DNA of 64,000 nucleotides from Gammaproteobacteria bacterium (GTDB lineage Bacteria; Pseudomonadota; Gammaproteobacteria; Pseudomonadales; Azotimanducaceae), in the NCBI GenBank assembly GCA_020832085.1, contig JAFIFJ010000134.1, positions 44,023 to 108,022 of the forward strand. Reading direction: 5' to 3'. The translations under genes were made by a program, and so were the position numbers. The notes beneath the pieces are model-generated. The model had not been told where the DNA came from. It did no database searches and saw nothing but the letters and a program-made list of their open reading frames with translations. Below are positions 1 to 8,146 of this stretch, piece after piece; positions within the stretch are counted from its first letter, which is position 1, and every line of letters begins with the position of its first letter.

Positions 1-211
1 AATAACCGGGAATGGTGTCACCCCTTACCCTGGATGAAACCTGTGCAAAAGGCCAGAAGTGGGCCTGGCGGCCAAGGATGCCCCCTGCCGGCAGCGCCAG
101 AGCATGCGGGTTACCTCCCGATCAGAGCCCTTGACCTGCCTCGTCCGGGCATCGACATTGGCCATACCTGGGTCTGCCCCAGGCTCACGACCCAGGCCGC
201 AGGAGAAGCAG

Positions 212-1108
212 ATGGCCAGCCCACGCATGCAGGAATTCAGCGCCCGGATCCGCGCCAATCGTGCTGCCAATCCGAATGGCAATGACGTGATGGCCAGTCG
301 CGCCAGCATGGAGGCCGAGATGGCCAAGCTGGGGCTGCCCGATGACATCGAGCGGGAGGACCTCGTGGTTGCCGGCCGCCCCGCCCGCTGGACCCGGATT
401 CCGGGTGGTCGCAGCGATCGGGCCCTGCTCTACCTTCACGGCGGTGCCTATGTCCGCGGCTCCCTGGACACCCATGCCGAACTGATGGCGCGCCTGGCCC
501 GGGCCACCGGCATGGGGGTGCTGGGCCTGGATTACCGGCTGGCACCCGAACATCCCTATCCCGCCGCCCTCACCGATGCCGTGGCCGCCTACCGCTGGCT
601 GCTGGACACCGGACTGGCCCCTCGTGAGATCCTCATCGGCGGCGACTCCGCAGGCGGCGGACTCGCCGCAGCCACGCTGCTGGCGCTCAGGGAGGCTGAA
701 CTCCCGCAGCCTGCCGGCGCCGTGCTGTTCTCTCCCTGGACGGACCTCAGCGGCAGCGGCGACAGCGTGAAGAGCCGCGCCGAGGCAGACCCCATGGTGA
801 ATGCCGCCTCACTGGCCGTGATGGCCCGCCACTACCTTGGCGACGCAGCGGCCGAGACGCCGGGGGCATCGCCCCTGTTCGGCCACTTCGAGGGCATCGC
901 ACCGCTGCTGATCCAGGTGGGCGATGCGGAAGTCCTGCTGGACGACGCTGTCCGTCTCCATGAGCGCGCCGCCGCGGCGGGCGTGGACAGCAGCCTGCGC
1001 GTCTTCGACGGCGCCTTCCACGTCTTTCAGGCCATACCGGCGCTGCCGGAGGCGGCCGAGGCGCTGGCCGACGTCACCCGCTTTTGCCGGCGCGTCATCG
1101 GCGACTGA
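212..1108 (+). CDS. alpha/beta hydrolase, HSL-type esterase
   Basis: Predicted cytosolic carboxylesterase of the hormone-sensitive-lipase (family IV) group. The 298-residue product has the oxyanion-hole motif HGGAY at residues 76-80, the typical DYRLAPEHPYPAA segment near 108-120, and the nucleophile elbow GDSAGGG with Ser146. A late Asp (QVGDAEVLLDD) and His (DGAFHVF) complete the triad. I chose the ATG at 212 because AGGAGAAG lies just upstream. The open frame continues upstream to 59, but that extension looks low-complexity and non-coding. The natural ester substrate cannot be told. The following peroxiredoxin starts 49 bp later on the same strand. Confidence 0.9.
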   Translation: MASPRMQEFSARIRANRAANPNGNDVMASRASMEAEMAKLGLPDDIEREDLVVAGRPARWTRIPGGRSDRALLYLHGGAYVRGSLDTHAELMARLARATGMGVLGLDYRLAPEHPYPAALTDAVAAYRWLLDTGLAPREILIGGDSAGGGLAAATLLALREAELPQPAGAVLFSPWTDLSGSGDSVKSRAEADPMVNAASLAVMARHYLGDAAAETPGASPLFGHFEGIAPLLIQVGDAEVLLDDAVRLHERAAAAGVDSSLRVFDGAFHVFQAIPALPEAAEALADVTRFCRRVIGD

Positions 1109-1157
1109 TCGTGGCAAACTCTCCTCACGGGTATGACCGTCACCGGAGTCCACAGCC

Positions 1158-1703
1158 ATGCGAGCCCACAAAATTGTTGCCCTGTTCACGCTGACCCTGC
1201 TGGCCCTGGCCGCCGCTGCCGCCCCCGAAGTGGGTGACCCTGCGCCTGATTTCACCCTGCCGGCCAGTGACGGCAACATTTACGCCCTGTCGGACTTCCG
1301 CGGCCGGGAAGCCGTGGTCCTGGCCTGGTTCCCGCGGGCCTTCACCCGCGGCTGCACCATCGAGTGCAAGTCCCTGGCGGAGAACGGCCATCTGCTGCGC
1401 CCCTTCGCCGCCACCTACTTCATGGCCAGCGTGGACCCGGTGGAGAAGAACACGGCCTTCGCCGAGGAGACTGGCGCCGACTTTCCGCTGCTGTCCGACG
1501 CCGACCTCTCCGTAGCGGCTGCCTACGGCGTGCTGCACGAAGCGGGTTTCGCCCAGCGCTGGACCTTCTACATCGACGCCGACGGCATCATTGCCCACAT
1601 CGACAAGAACGTGCAGCCCGCCACATCCGCCGAGGACATGGCTGCAACCTTGGAGGAACTCGGCGTACCTCGCCGGGACAGCATCGCCTACGGGCGCGAT
1701 TGA
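1158..1703 (+). CDS. exported PrxQ/BCP-like peroxiredoxin
   Basis: Thiol peroxidase of the AhpC/TSA superfamily that reduces hydroperoxides. Residues 1-22 form a hydrophobic signal peptide ending AAAAAP, so it probably works in the periplasm. The core [13 protein letters not shown] is followed by the active-site segment FTRGCTIEC: Cys66 is the expected peroxidatic residue and Cys70 the likely resolving residue. The cysteine spacing is 4, where classical E. coli Bcp has 5. The length of 181 residues is normal for PrxQ plus a signal peptide. The next gene, 41 bp downstream, is another thioredoxin-fold protein, so the two may be cotranscribed as a peroxide/thiol module. Confidence 0.9.
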   Translation: MRAHKIVALFTLTLLALAAAAAPEVGDPAPDFTLPASDGNIYALSDFRGREAVVLAWFPRAFTRGCTIECKSLAENGHLLRPFAATYFMASVDPVEKNTAFAEETGADFPLLSDADLSVAAAYGVLHEAGFAQRWTFYIDADGIIAHIDKNVQPATSAEDMAATLEELGVPRRDSIAYGRD

Positions 1704-1744
1704 GGTCCTCACCCCGAAGCGGGTCTGGAGAGGGAGCATTGATC

Positions 1745-2230
1745 ATGACGAGCAAACTCAACGGCGGCGACGCCTTCCCCGAAGTCGCGCTGACCACGAC
1801 CGCAGGAGAAGTGCTCACCCTGCCGCGGGACCTCAGCAGTCCGTGGACGGTGGTGCTGTTCTATCGCGGCCACTGGTGACCGTTCTGCCGCCGGCTCCTC
1901 GCCGGCTTTGAAGAGCGCCGTGCCGCGTTCTCCGACCAGGGCGTCAGCCTCATCGCCGCCAGCAATGACAGCCTCGCGGATACCTCCCGAGTCGCCGACG
2001 ACCTGGGTTTTCCCGTGGCTTATGGCGTCACACCGGCCATCGCCGAGACCATCGGGGCCTGGTGGGAACCTCGCAGGGATCACATCCAGCCCAGCGAGTT
2101 CATCCTGCGTCAGGACGGCCGCATCATCAGTTCCACGTACAGCAGCTCACCCGTGGGCAGACTCGATCCCGCGCAAACGCTGACGCTGATCCGCTTCCTG
2201 AACGAACGGGCCAGACCAGCCTCCGGCTGA
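1745..2230 (+). CDS. redoxin-family protein with in-frame TGA, candidate selenoprotein
   Basis: The frame opens at ATG 1745 behind a GAGAGGGAG-like ribosome site and meets TGA at 1877-1879. The same frame then stays open to TGA 2228-2230, giving 161 residues with position 45 as the recoded codon. The surrounding protein is FYRGHW-(TGA)-PFCRRL. The family, AhpC/TSA-like redoxins, normally has RGHWCPFC here, so the stop replaces the first cysteine of CxxC, the position where selenocysteine is expected. Sequence after the TGA (GVSLIAASNDS, DDLGFPVAYGV, SEFILRQDGRI) is a normal continuation of the same fold with no frame change. I infer a UxxC selenoenzyme. Alternatives are a nonsense mutation or a base-call error. 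SelA, SelB, SelC and SelD are not in this window. Confidence 0.75.
1890..1916 (+). promoter_or_regulatory. candidate SECIS stem-loop after the in-frame TGA
   Basis: Bacterial SECIS elements lie inside the coding sequence directly after the UGA. Two folds are visible here. One is a perfect 6-bp GCCGGC stem (1890-1895 with 1901-1906) with a 5-nt loop beginning 17 nt after the TGA. The other pairs GCTCCTC (1894-1900) with GAAGAGC (1910-1916), with one mismatch and a 9-nt loop that starts with G, which fits the usual preference for G early in the loop. They are mutually exclusive. No energy calculation was possible. Confidence 0.4.
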
Positions 2231-2295
2231 GTGCGCGTCCGACGCCATCTTCTGGCATGGTTGCGCCTTGGCCACTGACAGGGAGACCTTCAAAA

Positions 2296-3456
2296 ATGGC
2301 GGACGCACCCTACCGGGTAACTGACCCGCAGGAACTGGGTATCGATCCCGGCAAGCTCGAAGAACTGCTCACCCGCGCCCGCCGCGAAGTGGACGAGGGC
2401 CTGCTGCCCGCCTGTCAGATCGCCATCGCCCGGCACGGCCGGCTGGCCGCCTTCGAGACCTTCGGCGACGCCGACAACGACAACCTGTTCAATGTCTTCT
2501 CCTCCACCAAGGCCATCACGTCTGCCGCCGGCTGGCTGCTGATCCAGGACGGTCTGCTGGATATCGAAGAAAAGGTCGCCAGCATCATTCCGGAGTTCGC
2601 CGAAAACGGTAAGGAAGAGGTGACCGTCGAGCAGCTGTTCACCCACACCGCCGGTTTCCCCAGCGCACCGTTCCGGCCGACGGACTGGTTCGACCCCGAC
2701 AAGCGCCTGCAGCGCTTCGCGTCCTGGCGCCTGAACTGGGAACCGGGAACGCGCTACGAGTACCACCCCACCTCCAGCATGTGGGTGATCGCGGAAATCA
2801 TCGAGCGCTTGAGCGACCGCTTCTTCGCCGTGTTCGTCCGCGAACGCATCATCGAACCCCTGGGGCTCTCGAACATGTTCGTCGGCTGCCCCGATGCCGA
2901 ACATCCGCGCATCAAACCGGTGACGCATGTGGGTGAAGCGCTCACCGAGGCCGACTGGGCCGAACTCGGCCTGCCCATGCCGCCGGCAACGGAAGTCACG
3001 CCCGAGGCCCTCGCCGGGTTCAACGAGACCGAGATGCGGCGGGTACCGGTCCCGGGCGGCGGCGGCATCATGACTGCCGCGGATCTGGCCCTGTTCCACC
3101 AGGCTCTGCTCAACGGCGGCCGCCTCGGCGACGGCCCGGAGATCTGGACGCCCGAGACCCTGACCCATGCGCTGGAAGTCCGCCACGACCTGCCGGACCC
3201 CATGGGCGTTCCCGCCCACCGGGCGCTGGGGCTGGTCATCGCCGGCGACGGCCAACGCAATCAGCGCGGCTTCGGCCATACCAACAGTGAACATGCCTTC
3301 GGCCACGGCGGCGCCGGCGGCCAGATCGCCTGGGCTGATCCCCTCACCGGCATCTCCCTCGGCTACTGCACCAATGGCCACGACGCTAACAGCATCAGGC
3401 AGGCCCGCCGCGGGGTGGGCATCTCCAGCCGCGCAGCCGTTTGCGCGAAGGACTGA
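2296..3456 (+). CDS. serine hydrolase, class C beta-lactamase fold
   Basis: Member of the beta-lactamase/D-Ala-D-Ala carboxypeptidase/EstB superfamily, 386 residues. The nucleophile motif SSTK is at residues 69-72. A tyrosine segment (RYEYHPTS) stands where class C enzymes have YxN, and the third motif appears as FGHGGAGGQ near the C-terminus. There is no signal peptide, so it is more likely a cytosolic esterase or lactonase than a periplasmic antibiotic-resistance enzyme. The ATG at 2296 is preceded by GGGAGA; the open frame further upstream overlaps the redoxin gene and is not credible. Substrate unknown. Confidence 0.88.
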   Translation: MADAPYRVTDPQELGIDPGKLEELLTRARREVDEGLLPACQIAIARHGRLAAFETFGDADNDNLFNVFSSTKAITSAAGWLLIQDGLLDIEEKVASIIPEFAENGKEEVTVEQLFTHTAGFPSAPFRPTDWFDPDKRLQRFASWRLNWEPGTRYEYHPTSSMWVIAEIIERLSDRFFAVFVRERIIEPLGLSNMFVGCPDAEHPRIKPVTHVGEALTEADWAELGLPMPPATEVTPEALAGFNETEMRRVPVPGGGGIMTAADLALFHQALLNGGRLGDGPEIWTPETLTHALEVRHDLPDPMGVPAHRALGLVIAGDGQRNQRGFGHTNSEHAFGHGGAGGQIAWADPLTGISLGYCTNGHDANSIRQARRGVGISSRAAVCAKD

Positions 3457-3526
3457 ACGTCAACTGTGGGAGTTTGCCAAGAACGTTCGTTCACGCTGTC
3501 GCGGAAGAAACATGCGATACGCTAAC

Positions 3527-3655
3527 TGTGGGAGAGCGCTAGCGCCCGAAGGGCGATGCGCCGATTGGCACGACGTTCAGCGAAGCCAGTGCCTTCAGCT
3601 TCGGCACAACGCCTCGCAGTCGGCCCATTAGCTGCGCGAATAGGGCTCTCCCACA
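3527..3655. repeat. intergenic element bounded by TGTGGGAGAGC inverted repeats
   Basis: The 344-bp stretch 3457-3800 holds no credible gene. TGTGGGAGAGC at 3527-3537 is exactly inverted at 3645-3655. A partial copy of the same word, ACTGTGGGAG, occurs near 3464, and related TGTGGGAGC/CTTCCCACA words recur at 14892-15200. This looks like a dispersed palindromic repeat family. A second GC palindrome near 3718-3742 (GAGCCCCCGG and GGGGGCC) may act as a terminator for one of the converging genes. Confidence 0.6.
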
Positions 3656-3800
3656 AAGGCGTGTTCCAATATGAAAAGTTGATTCGAAATAAAATAGTAG
3701 ACGTATGTTTCATACGAGAGCCCCCGGAGCGCAGCGAAGGGGGCCGATCTGAACAGCCTCCATCGACAGTTCGGCTTCGGGCGACACGCCCTTTCGACGC

Positions 3801-4607
3801 CTACAGCGCAAGCGCCACTTCGATGCTCACCGGGCAGTGATCCGAGCCCATGACGTCGGCGTGGATACGGGCCGCCTTGACCTTCTTGGCCAGCGCCGAC
3901 GACGCCATGACGTAGTCGATGCGCCAGCCCACGTTCCGTTCCCGGGCGCCACTGCGCAAAGTCCACCAGCTGTAGTGGCCATTGCCTTCATGGAACAGGC
4001 GGAACGTGTCCACGAATCCGGCGTCAACGAAGTTCTGGAACCCGGCCCGCTCCTCGACCGTGAAACCGTGCTTGCCTTCGTTGGCCTTGGGATGGGCCAG
4101 ATCGTCCTCGGTGTGAGCCACATTGAAGTCGCCGCAGAAGATCACCGGCTTGCGGGCCTCGAGCTGCCGGCAGTGCTCGAGAAACGCCGGGTCCCAGCGC
4201 TCGTGACGCAGCGCCAGCCGGGACAGATCACCCTTGGCATTGGGCGTGTAGACGCTGACCACGAAGCACTTGGCGAATTCGGCCGTGACGATGCGACCTT
4301 CACGGGTCGGGTCGCCATAGCCGTCATCCGCGAGTCCGTATGCGCCAATGAGATCCTCGCCGAAGCCTTCCCGCACCGACCGTGCCGCCTTGCGCGCGAA
4401 GATCGCCGTCCCGGAGTAGCCCTTCTTCTCGGCAGCACTCCAGTAGGCTTCATAGCCGGGCAGATCGAGGTCCACCTGCTCCGGCGCCGCCTTGGTCTCC
4501 TGCAGACACAGCACGTCCGGCTGATGTTCTGCCATGAACGACTGCAGCGCGCCCTTGCGCAGCACAGCGCGGATCCCGTTCACGTTCCAGGAGTAGATCT
4601 TGATCAT
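3801..4607 (-). CDS. xthA: exodeoxyribonuclease III
   Basis: AP endonuclease and 3'-5' exonuclease of base-excision repair, cytosolic. The 268-residue protein matches XthA in length and order: the N-terminal WNVNGIRA, the metal-binding Glu in CLQETK, CGDFNVAH, and the C-terminal GSDHCPV with the catalytic Asp-His pair. It starts MIKIYSWNVNGIRA, the standard N-terminus. It converges with the serine hydrolase across the repeat-bearing spacer. The MFS gene next to it on the same strand ends 73 bp upstream, so readthrough is possible. Confidence 0.96.
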   Translation of the reverse strand: MIKIYSWNVNGIRAVLRKGALQSFMAEHQPDVLCLQETKAAPEQVDLDLPGYEAYWSAAEKKGYSGTAIFARKAARSVREGFGEDLIGAYGLADDGYGDPTREGRIVTAEFAKCFVVSVYTPNAKGDLSRLALRHERWDPAFLEHCRQLEARKPVIFCGDFNVAHTEDDLAHPKANEGKHGFTVEERAGFQNFVDAGFVDTFRLFHEGNGHYSWWTLRSGARERNVGWRIDYVMASSALAKKVKAARIHADVMGSDHCPVSIEVALAL

Positions 4608-4680
4608 CTGTCACTGTCCTCGTGTCTTGCGCTAGCGAAAGCGCCCATCCCGCCACAGCGCCCGGAGCCTCGAGCAGCCC

Positions 4681-5973
4681 TCAGGCTGCGGGCTCCCGAT
4701 GCACCGTGACCCGTCGACCGATCCAGAACATGCTCGCGAACAGCAGCACGTACACGCCGGCGGCCACCACGTAGGGCAAGGCGGGACCGAACTGGTACAG
4801 CGCACCGCCGAGCAGCGGGCCGATGGCAAAGCCCAAGGGCCCGCAGGACCCTGCAACGCCGGCCACGGATCCCTGCTCCTGGGGCGACACGGCCAGTGAC
4901 GCACCAGCCATGAACCCGGGCCCGGCCAGCCCCATGCCGAAGCCCTGGATCATCATGGCCACGGTGAGCCAGAGCTGACTTTCCACCAGCGCCATCAGCG
5001 TGAACGCCAGAATCAGCAGCGGCATGGCCAGCTTGAGCAAAGTGAAGGGCGGCAACGTCAGCCGCTGGACGACGAAGCCCTGAGCCAGCAGAGAGAAGAC
5101 CGCCGAACCCATCATGGCCAGACCCACTGCCTTGGCCGTGTCTGCAGCGCTGAGTTCGAGTACGTCCTGAAAGCGGAAACCCATGGTCTGCTGCACCAGC
5201 GCCATGCCGGAGAACATCACCACGCCGACAACGACGAAGGGCAGGATGCGACGGTCGGTGTAACGCAACCGCGGTGGTTTGCGCGGCGCGCTGTGCTCGG
5301 GCGGGTGCGGCCCAGCCGGATGCGGCCCAGCCGGATGCGGCTTGGGCGGCTCGGGCAGGAAGCGCCAGACGAACAGGCCGTTGAGCAGGGCCACCACCGC
5401 CATGACCCACAGCGGTGCCAGCAGGGAGATCACCGCCAGCCCCGCAATGGCCGGACCGAGAATGGCACCGAGATTGTTCGCAGCCCCAGCGGCGCCCATG
5501 CCCTTCGTGCGGTTCTCCGGCGTCGTGATGTCGGCCATGTAGGCATTGGCCGCCGGCATGGAAGCCGCCATGACCGCGGCATGCAGCATGCGCGCGATCA
5601 CCAGTGCCGCGAACAGCACCGTGCCGGTAAGCACACCGGTCATGCCCGCGTAGAGAACGGAATTGAACAGCACCGTCCCGGCTGCAAAGCCGAAGAGGCC
5701 GAACAGCAGCACCCGTTTGCGGCCGAAGCGGTCGCTGGCCCGACCCCAGATCGGACTGGCCAGAAAGACCATCAGCGCCGACGCGCCGATGATGAAGGTG
5801 ATCTGCACCTCGGTCAGTCCGATCTCGCGCCCCAGCGGCGCCAGCACGGGGAACAGCACGGTGAAGCCCATGCCGACGCTGATCAGCGAGATCAGCAGGG
5901 TCCGGCGAGCATAGTCGGGGGAGAACGTAGTCAAGCTGTGGGGCCATCCGTCGGCATGCGGCAAACGCTGCAT
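4681..5973 (-). CDS. MFS transporter
   Basis: Twelve-helix drug:proton-antiporter-like permease of the inner membrane. The first helix reads LISLISVGMGFTVLFPVLAP. The loop 2-3 signature appears as SPIWGRASDRFGRKRVLLFG, typical of DHA1 exporters. The central cytoplasmic loop contains a short proline-rich repeat (HPAGPHPAGPHP), encoded by near-perfect 15-bp repeats at about 5307-5340. The frame is open to 6093, but that extension is only translated 14-bp tandem repeats, so I place the start at the ATG at 5973 (430 residues). This start is uncertain because no strong ribosome site is visible. Substrate unknown. Confidence 0.85.
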   Translation of the reverse strand: MQRLPHADGWPHSLTTFSPDYARRTLLISLISVGMGFTVLFPVLAPLGREIGLTEVQITFIIGASALMVFLASPIWGRASDRFGRKRVLLFGLFGFAAGTVLFNSVLYAGMTGVLTGTVLFAALVIARMLHAAVMAASMPAANAYMADITTPENRTKGMGAAGAANNLGAILGPAIAGLAVISLLAPLWVMAVVALLNGLFVWRFLPEPPKPHPAGPHPAGPHPPEHSAPRKPPRLRYTDRRILPFVVVGVVMFSGMALVQQTMGFRFQDVLELSAADTAKAVGLAMMGSAVFSLLAQGFVVQRLTLPPFTLLKLAMPLLILAFTLMALVESQLWLTVAMMIQGFGMGLAGPGFMAGASLAVSPQEQGSVAGVAGSCGPLGFAIGPLLGGALYQFGPALPYVVAAGVYVLLFASMFWIGRRVTVHREPAA

Positions 5974-6034
5974 GAGACCAGCAGCGGCGATCTGATACCA
6001 GTCCGAATGTGGCCCGGCGGGTTGGACCCGACCG

Positions 6035-6090
6035 GTGAGGCCCAGCCTGTGAGGCCCAGCCTGTGAGGCCCAGCCTGTGAGGCCCAGCCG
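6035..6090. repeat. four tandem copies of a 14-bp repeat
   Basis: GTGAGGCCCAGCCT is repeated head-to-tail at 6035-6048, 6049-6062, 6063-6076 and 6077-6090; the last base of the final copy differs. It lies between the divergent MFS and SDR genes. Because 14 is not a multiple of 3 it is unlikely to be coding. The core GGCCCAGCC also forms the in-frame repeat inside the MFS gene near 5307-5340. Confidence 0.9.
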
Positions 6091-6196
6091 CAAGCCCGAC
6101 CCTGAACGAGCAGTTGCCCCAATGGGTTGGAAGACGCAGGCTTCGGCTTCGTCGTCGCGTGTTTATGGGGATGGGCAATCTGTGGGGAGGGAAGCA

Positions 6197-7018
6197 ATGA
6201 GCGCAGAGCAGGACGGCCGGCTTGCCGGCAAAGTGGCGCTGATCACCGGTGGTTCCAGCGGCATCGGCCGTGCCTGTGCCCTGCGCTATGCAGAGGAAGG
6301 TGCGGACATCGTCATCGCCGACCGGGATGGGGCGCGGGGTTCCGAGGCCGTCGCCGAGATCAGGTCCAACAGCAACTGTCGAACGCTGTTCGTGCAGGTG
6401 GACGTGGCGCAGGAGGACAGTATCGAAGCCATGGTCGCCGCGGCCGTCAAGGAGTTCGGCCACATCGACACGGTGGTCGCTGCTGCCGGCATCTCCAGCG
6501 CATCTTATGTCAGCGGCGCGCCCACGGCGGATGACACCCCCGCCGAGGGGCGACACCTCGTCAACATGCCGGTCTCGAACTGGCAGCGGGTACTCGACGT
6601 GAATCTCACCGGCGTCATGCTCACCGACCGCGTGGTGGCGCGGCACATGATCGAGCAGGGCATCCACGGCACCATCGTCAACGTCGCCTCATCGGCTGCG
6701 CGACTGGCCCTGCCCGGAGCGGCGGACTACTGCGTCTCCAAGGCCGGCGTGGCCATGCTGACCCAGGTCCTGGCCATGGAACTGCTGCCTCATCAGATCC
6801 GCGTCAATGCCATCGGCCCGGGATTCATCGAGACCCCCATGACCCAGGCCATGCGCGAGAAACCCGAAAGCCACGCTGCCATGATCGAACGCACGCCCAT
6901 GGGTCGCCTCGGCACGCCCCGGGAAATGGCCAACACGGCGCTTTATCTGGCCTGCGAGGAGTCTTCCTACACGACAGGCCATACCCTCTATCCCAACGGC
7001 GGCATGTTCGTGGGGTGA
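6197..7018 (+). CDS. short-chain dehydrogenase/reductase
   Basis: Classical SDR, 273 residues, NAD(P)-dependent oxidoreductase in the cytosol. The Rossmann motif is TGGSSGIG near residues 17-24, VAAAGISS corresponds to the NAG-type motif, NVASSAA holds the catalytic Ser and DYCVSK is the catalytic YxxxK. IADRDG after beta-2 has an acidic residue, which suggests NAD rather than NADP. The start at 6197 follows GGGGAGGGAAGC, a strong ribosome site. The enoyl-CoA hydratase converges from the opposite strand 10 bp downstream. Substrate is not predictable. Confidence 0.92.
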   Translation: MSAEQDGRLAGKVALITGGSSGIGRACALRYAEEGADIVIADRDGARGSEAVAEIRSNSNCRTLFVQVDVAQEDSIEAMVAAAVKEFGHIDTVVAAAGISSASYVSGAPTADDTPAEGRHLVNMPVSNWQRVLDVNLTGVMLTDRVVARHMIEQGIHGTIVNVASSAARLALPGAADYCVSKAGVAMLTQVLAMELLPHQIRVNAIGPGFIETPMTQAMREKPESHAAMIERTPMGRLGTPREMANTALYLACEESSYTTGHTLYPNGGMFVG

Positions 7019-7028
7019 GGCTGCTGGA

Positions 7029-7826
7029 TCAGGGCACCCGGCGGAACTTCGCCGGGCGCTTTTCAATGAGCGCCATGGCACCTTCCCGGGCATCGGCGCC
7101 GGCCACGAAGCGTTCCTGGGCCTCGTGGGCTTCCTCCAGCGCGCTGCGGTAGTTGGCGCCCAGGTGCCGATAGACCAGACGCTTGGTCTCAGCCAATGCC
7201 GCAGGTGCGACATTGGCCGCCAGATCCTCGATGTAGGCGCGGGCACTGCCGAGCAACTCGTCTGCAGGCAGCAGCCGCTCCACCATGCCGATGTCAAAGG
7301 CGCGGCGGGCGTCGATGCGGGCACTGCTCCAGAGCAGATCCAGGGCCTGCCCCGTACCCACCAGACGCGGCAAGAGCCAGCTCGACCCGTGTTCGGCGAT
7401 GAGGCCACGCTTGGTGAACACCGTGGTGAAGCTGGCATCCTGTGACGCAAAGCGCAGATCGCTGGCCAACGCCAGAATCACGCCACCGCCTGCTGCCACC
7501 CCGTTGACCGCGGCAATCACGGGCTTGGGTACTTCCAGCAGATAGCTGAACAGACCCGGCAGTGCCCCCGGATCCCGCTGGCCAGCGGAGGCACCGGCTT
7601 CCGTCACGGCGGCAAGCACAGCGGAATCGAGTCCGGCGGAGAAGGCCCGGCCGTTGCCGGTGATGACAATCCCCACCACCCGCGGGTCCGCCACCGCTGC
7701 GTCCACCGCCGCCCGGATCTCGGCCAGCATGGGGTAGGTGAAAGCATTCAGGCGCCCGGGCCGATTCAAGCGGATCAGTGCCACGGGATCGTCGATTTCG
7801 AACTCGATGTCTTCAAACGTACGCAT
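7029..7826 (-). CDS. enoyl-CoA hydratase/isomerase family protein
   Basis: Crotonase-fold enzyme, 265 residues, acting on acyl-CoA thioesters. The CoA-binding and oxyanion segments are visible as GRAFSAGLD and AAVNGVAAGGG. The second catalytic region reads RGLIAEHGSSWLLPR, keeping the Glu used by many hydratases and isomerases. AGAGGAAT precedes the ATG. A hydratase, isomerase or dehalogenase role cannot be separated by eye. It is not in an obvious operon: the SDR converges on one side and the structured repeat 7880-8146 lies just upstream. Confidence 0.92.
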   Translation of the reverse strand: MRTFEDIEFEIDDPVALIRLNRPGRLNAFTYPMLAEIRAAVDAAVADPRVVGIVITGNGRAFSAGLDSAVLAAVTEAGASAGQRDPGALPGLFSYLLEVPKPVIAAVNGVAAGGGVILALASDLRFASQDASFTTVFTKRGLIAEHGSSWLLPRLVGTGQALDLLWSSARIDARRAFDIGMVERLLPADELLGSARAYIEDLAANVAPAALAETKRLVYRHLGANYRSALEEAHEAQERFVAGADAREGAMALIEKRPAKFRRVP

Positions 7827-7879
7827 CGGGATTCCTCTTTAGTTCGCAGCCATCCAGGTCAGTCGTTTGCGGCGCTGCT

Positions 7880-8146
7880 TAGTGTCCCGAACCCGAAGTT
7901 CGCAGTCTGTGCGCGAGCCTGTATGGCTGCCGGGCAAGGCGCGTTCGCGAAGACGTGGTGGGCCCCACGTGGAGCGGACGCAACACCGCCCGGCGGCCAT
8001 ACAGGCCGCGCCCTCCGGGAGCTTGCCTGCGGCCCGGACACCGCGTTGCACCTCGTCGACGTATTCCCGATACGCCTCCTCGGCGCGCCTTGTGTCCGAA
8101 CCGCAGGCAAGCTCACAGTGCTGCGAACTTCGGGTTCGGGACACTA
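7880..8146. repeat. 267-bp multi-palindrome element with 26-bp perfect terminal inverted repeats
   Basis: The left end (7880-7905, reading TAGTGTCCCGAACCCGAAGT onward) is exactly inverted at 8121-8146. Inside lie two separate palindromes. In the first, 7917-7935 pairs with 7988-8006 at 18 of 19 positions and has an inner CGTGG/CCACG hairpin. In the second, 8019-8041 pairs with 8092-8114 at 21 of 23 positions and has an inner CGTAT/ATACG hairpin. The single strand would therefore fold as an outer stem carrying two long arms, a three-way junction. It contains no gene of its own and supplies the last codons and stop of rarD. It could be a MITE-like or REP-like element. Confidence 0.85.

Noticed and set aside
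1745..2230. Treating the redoxin as an ordinary pseudogene
   Set aside because: Only one stop is present and it falls precisely on the catalytic Cys position, with the rest of the frame intact, so read-through as selenocysteine is the better explanation.
4604..6667. 687-codon open frame spanning the MFS gene and its upstream region
   Set aside because: It is a different frame from the real MFS protein and crosses the SDR gene on the other strand. No family motif is present.
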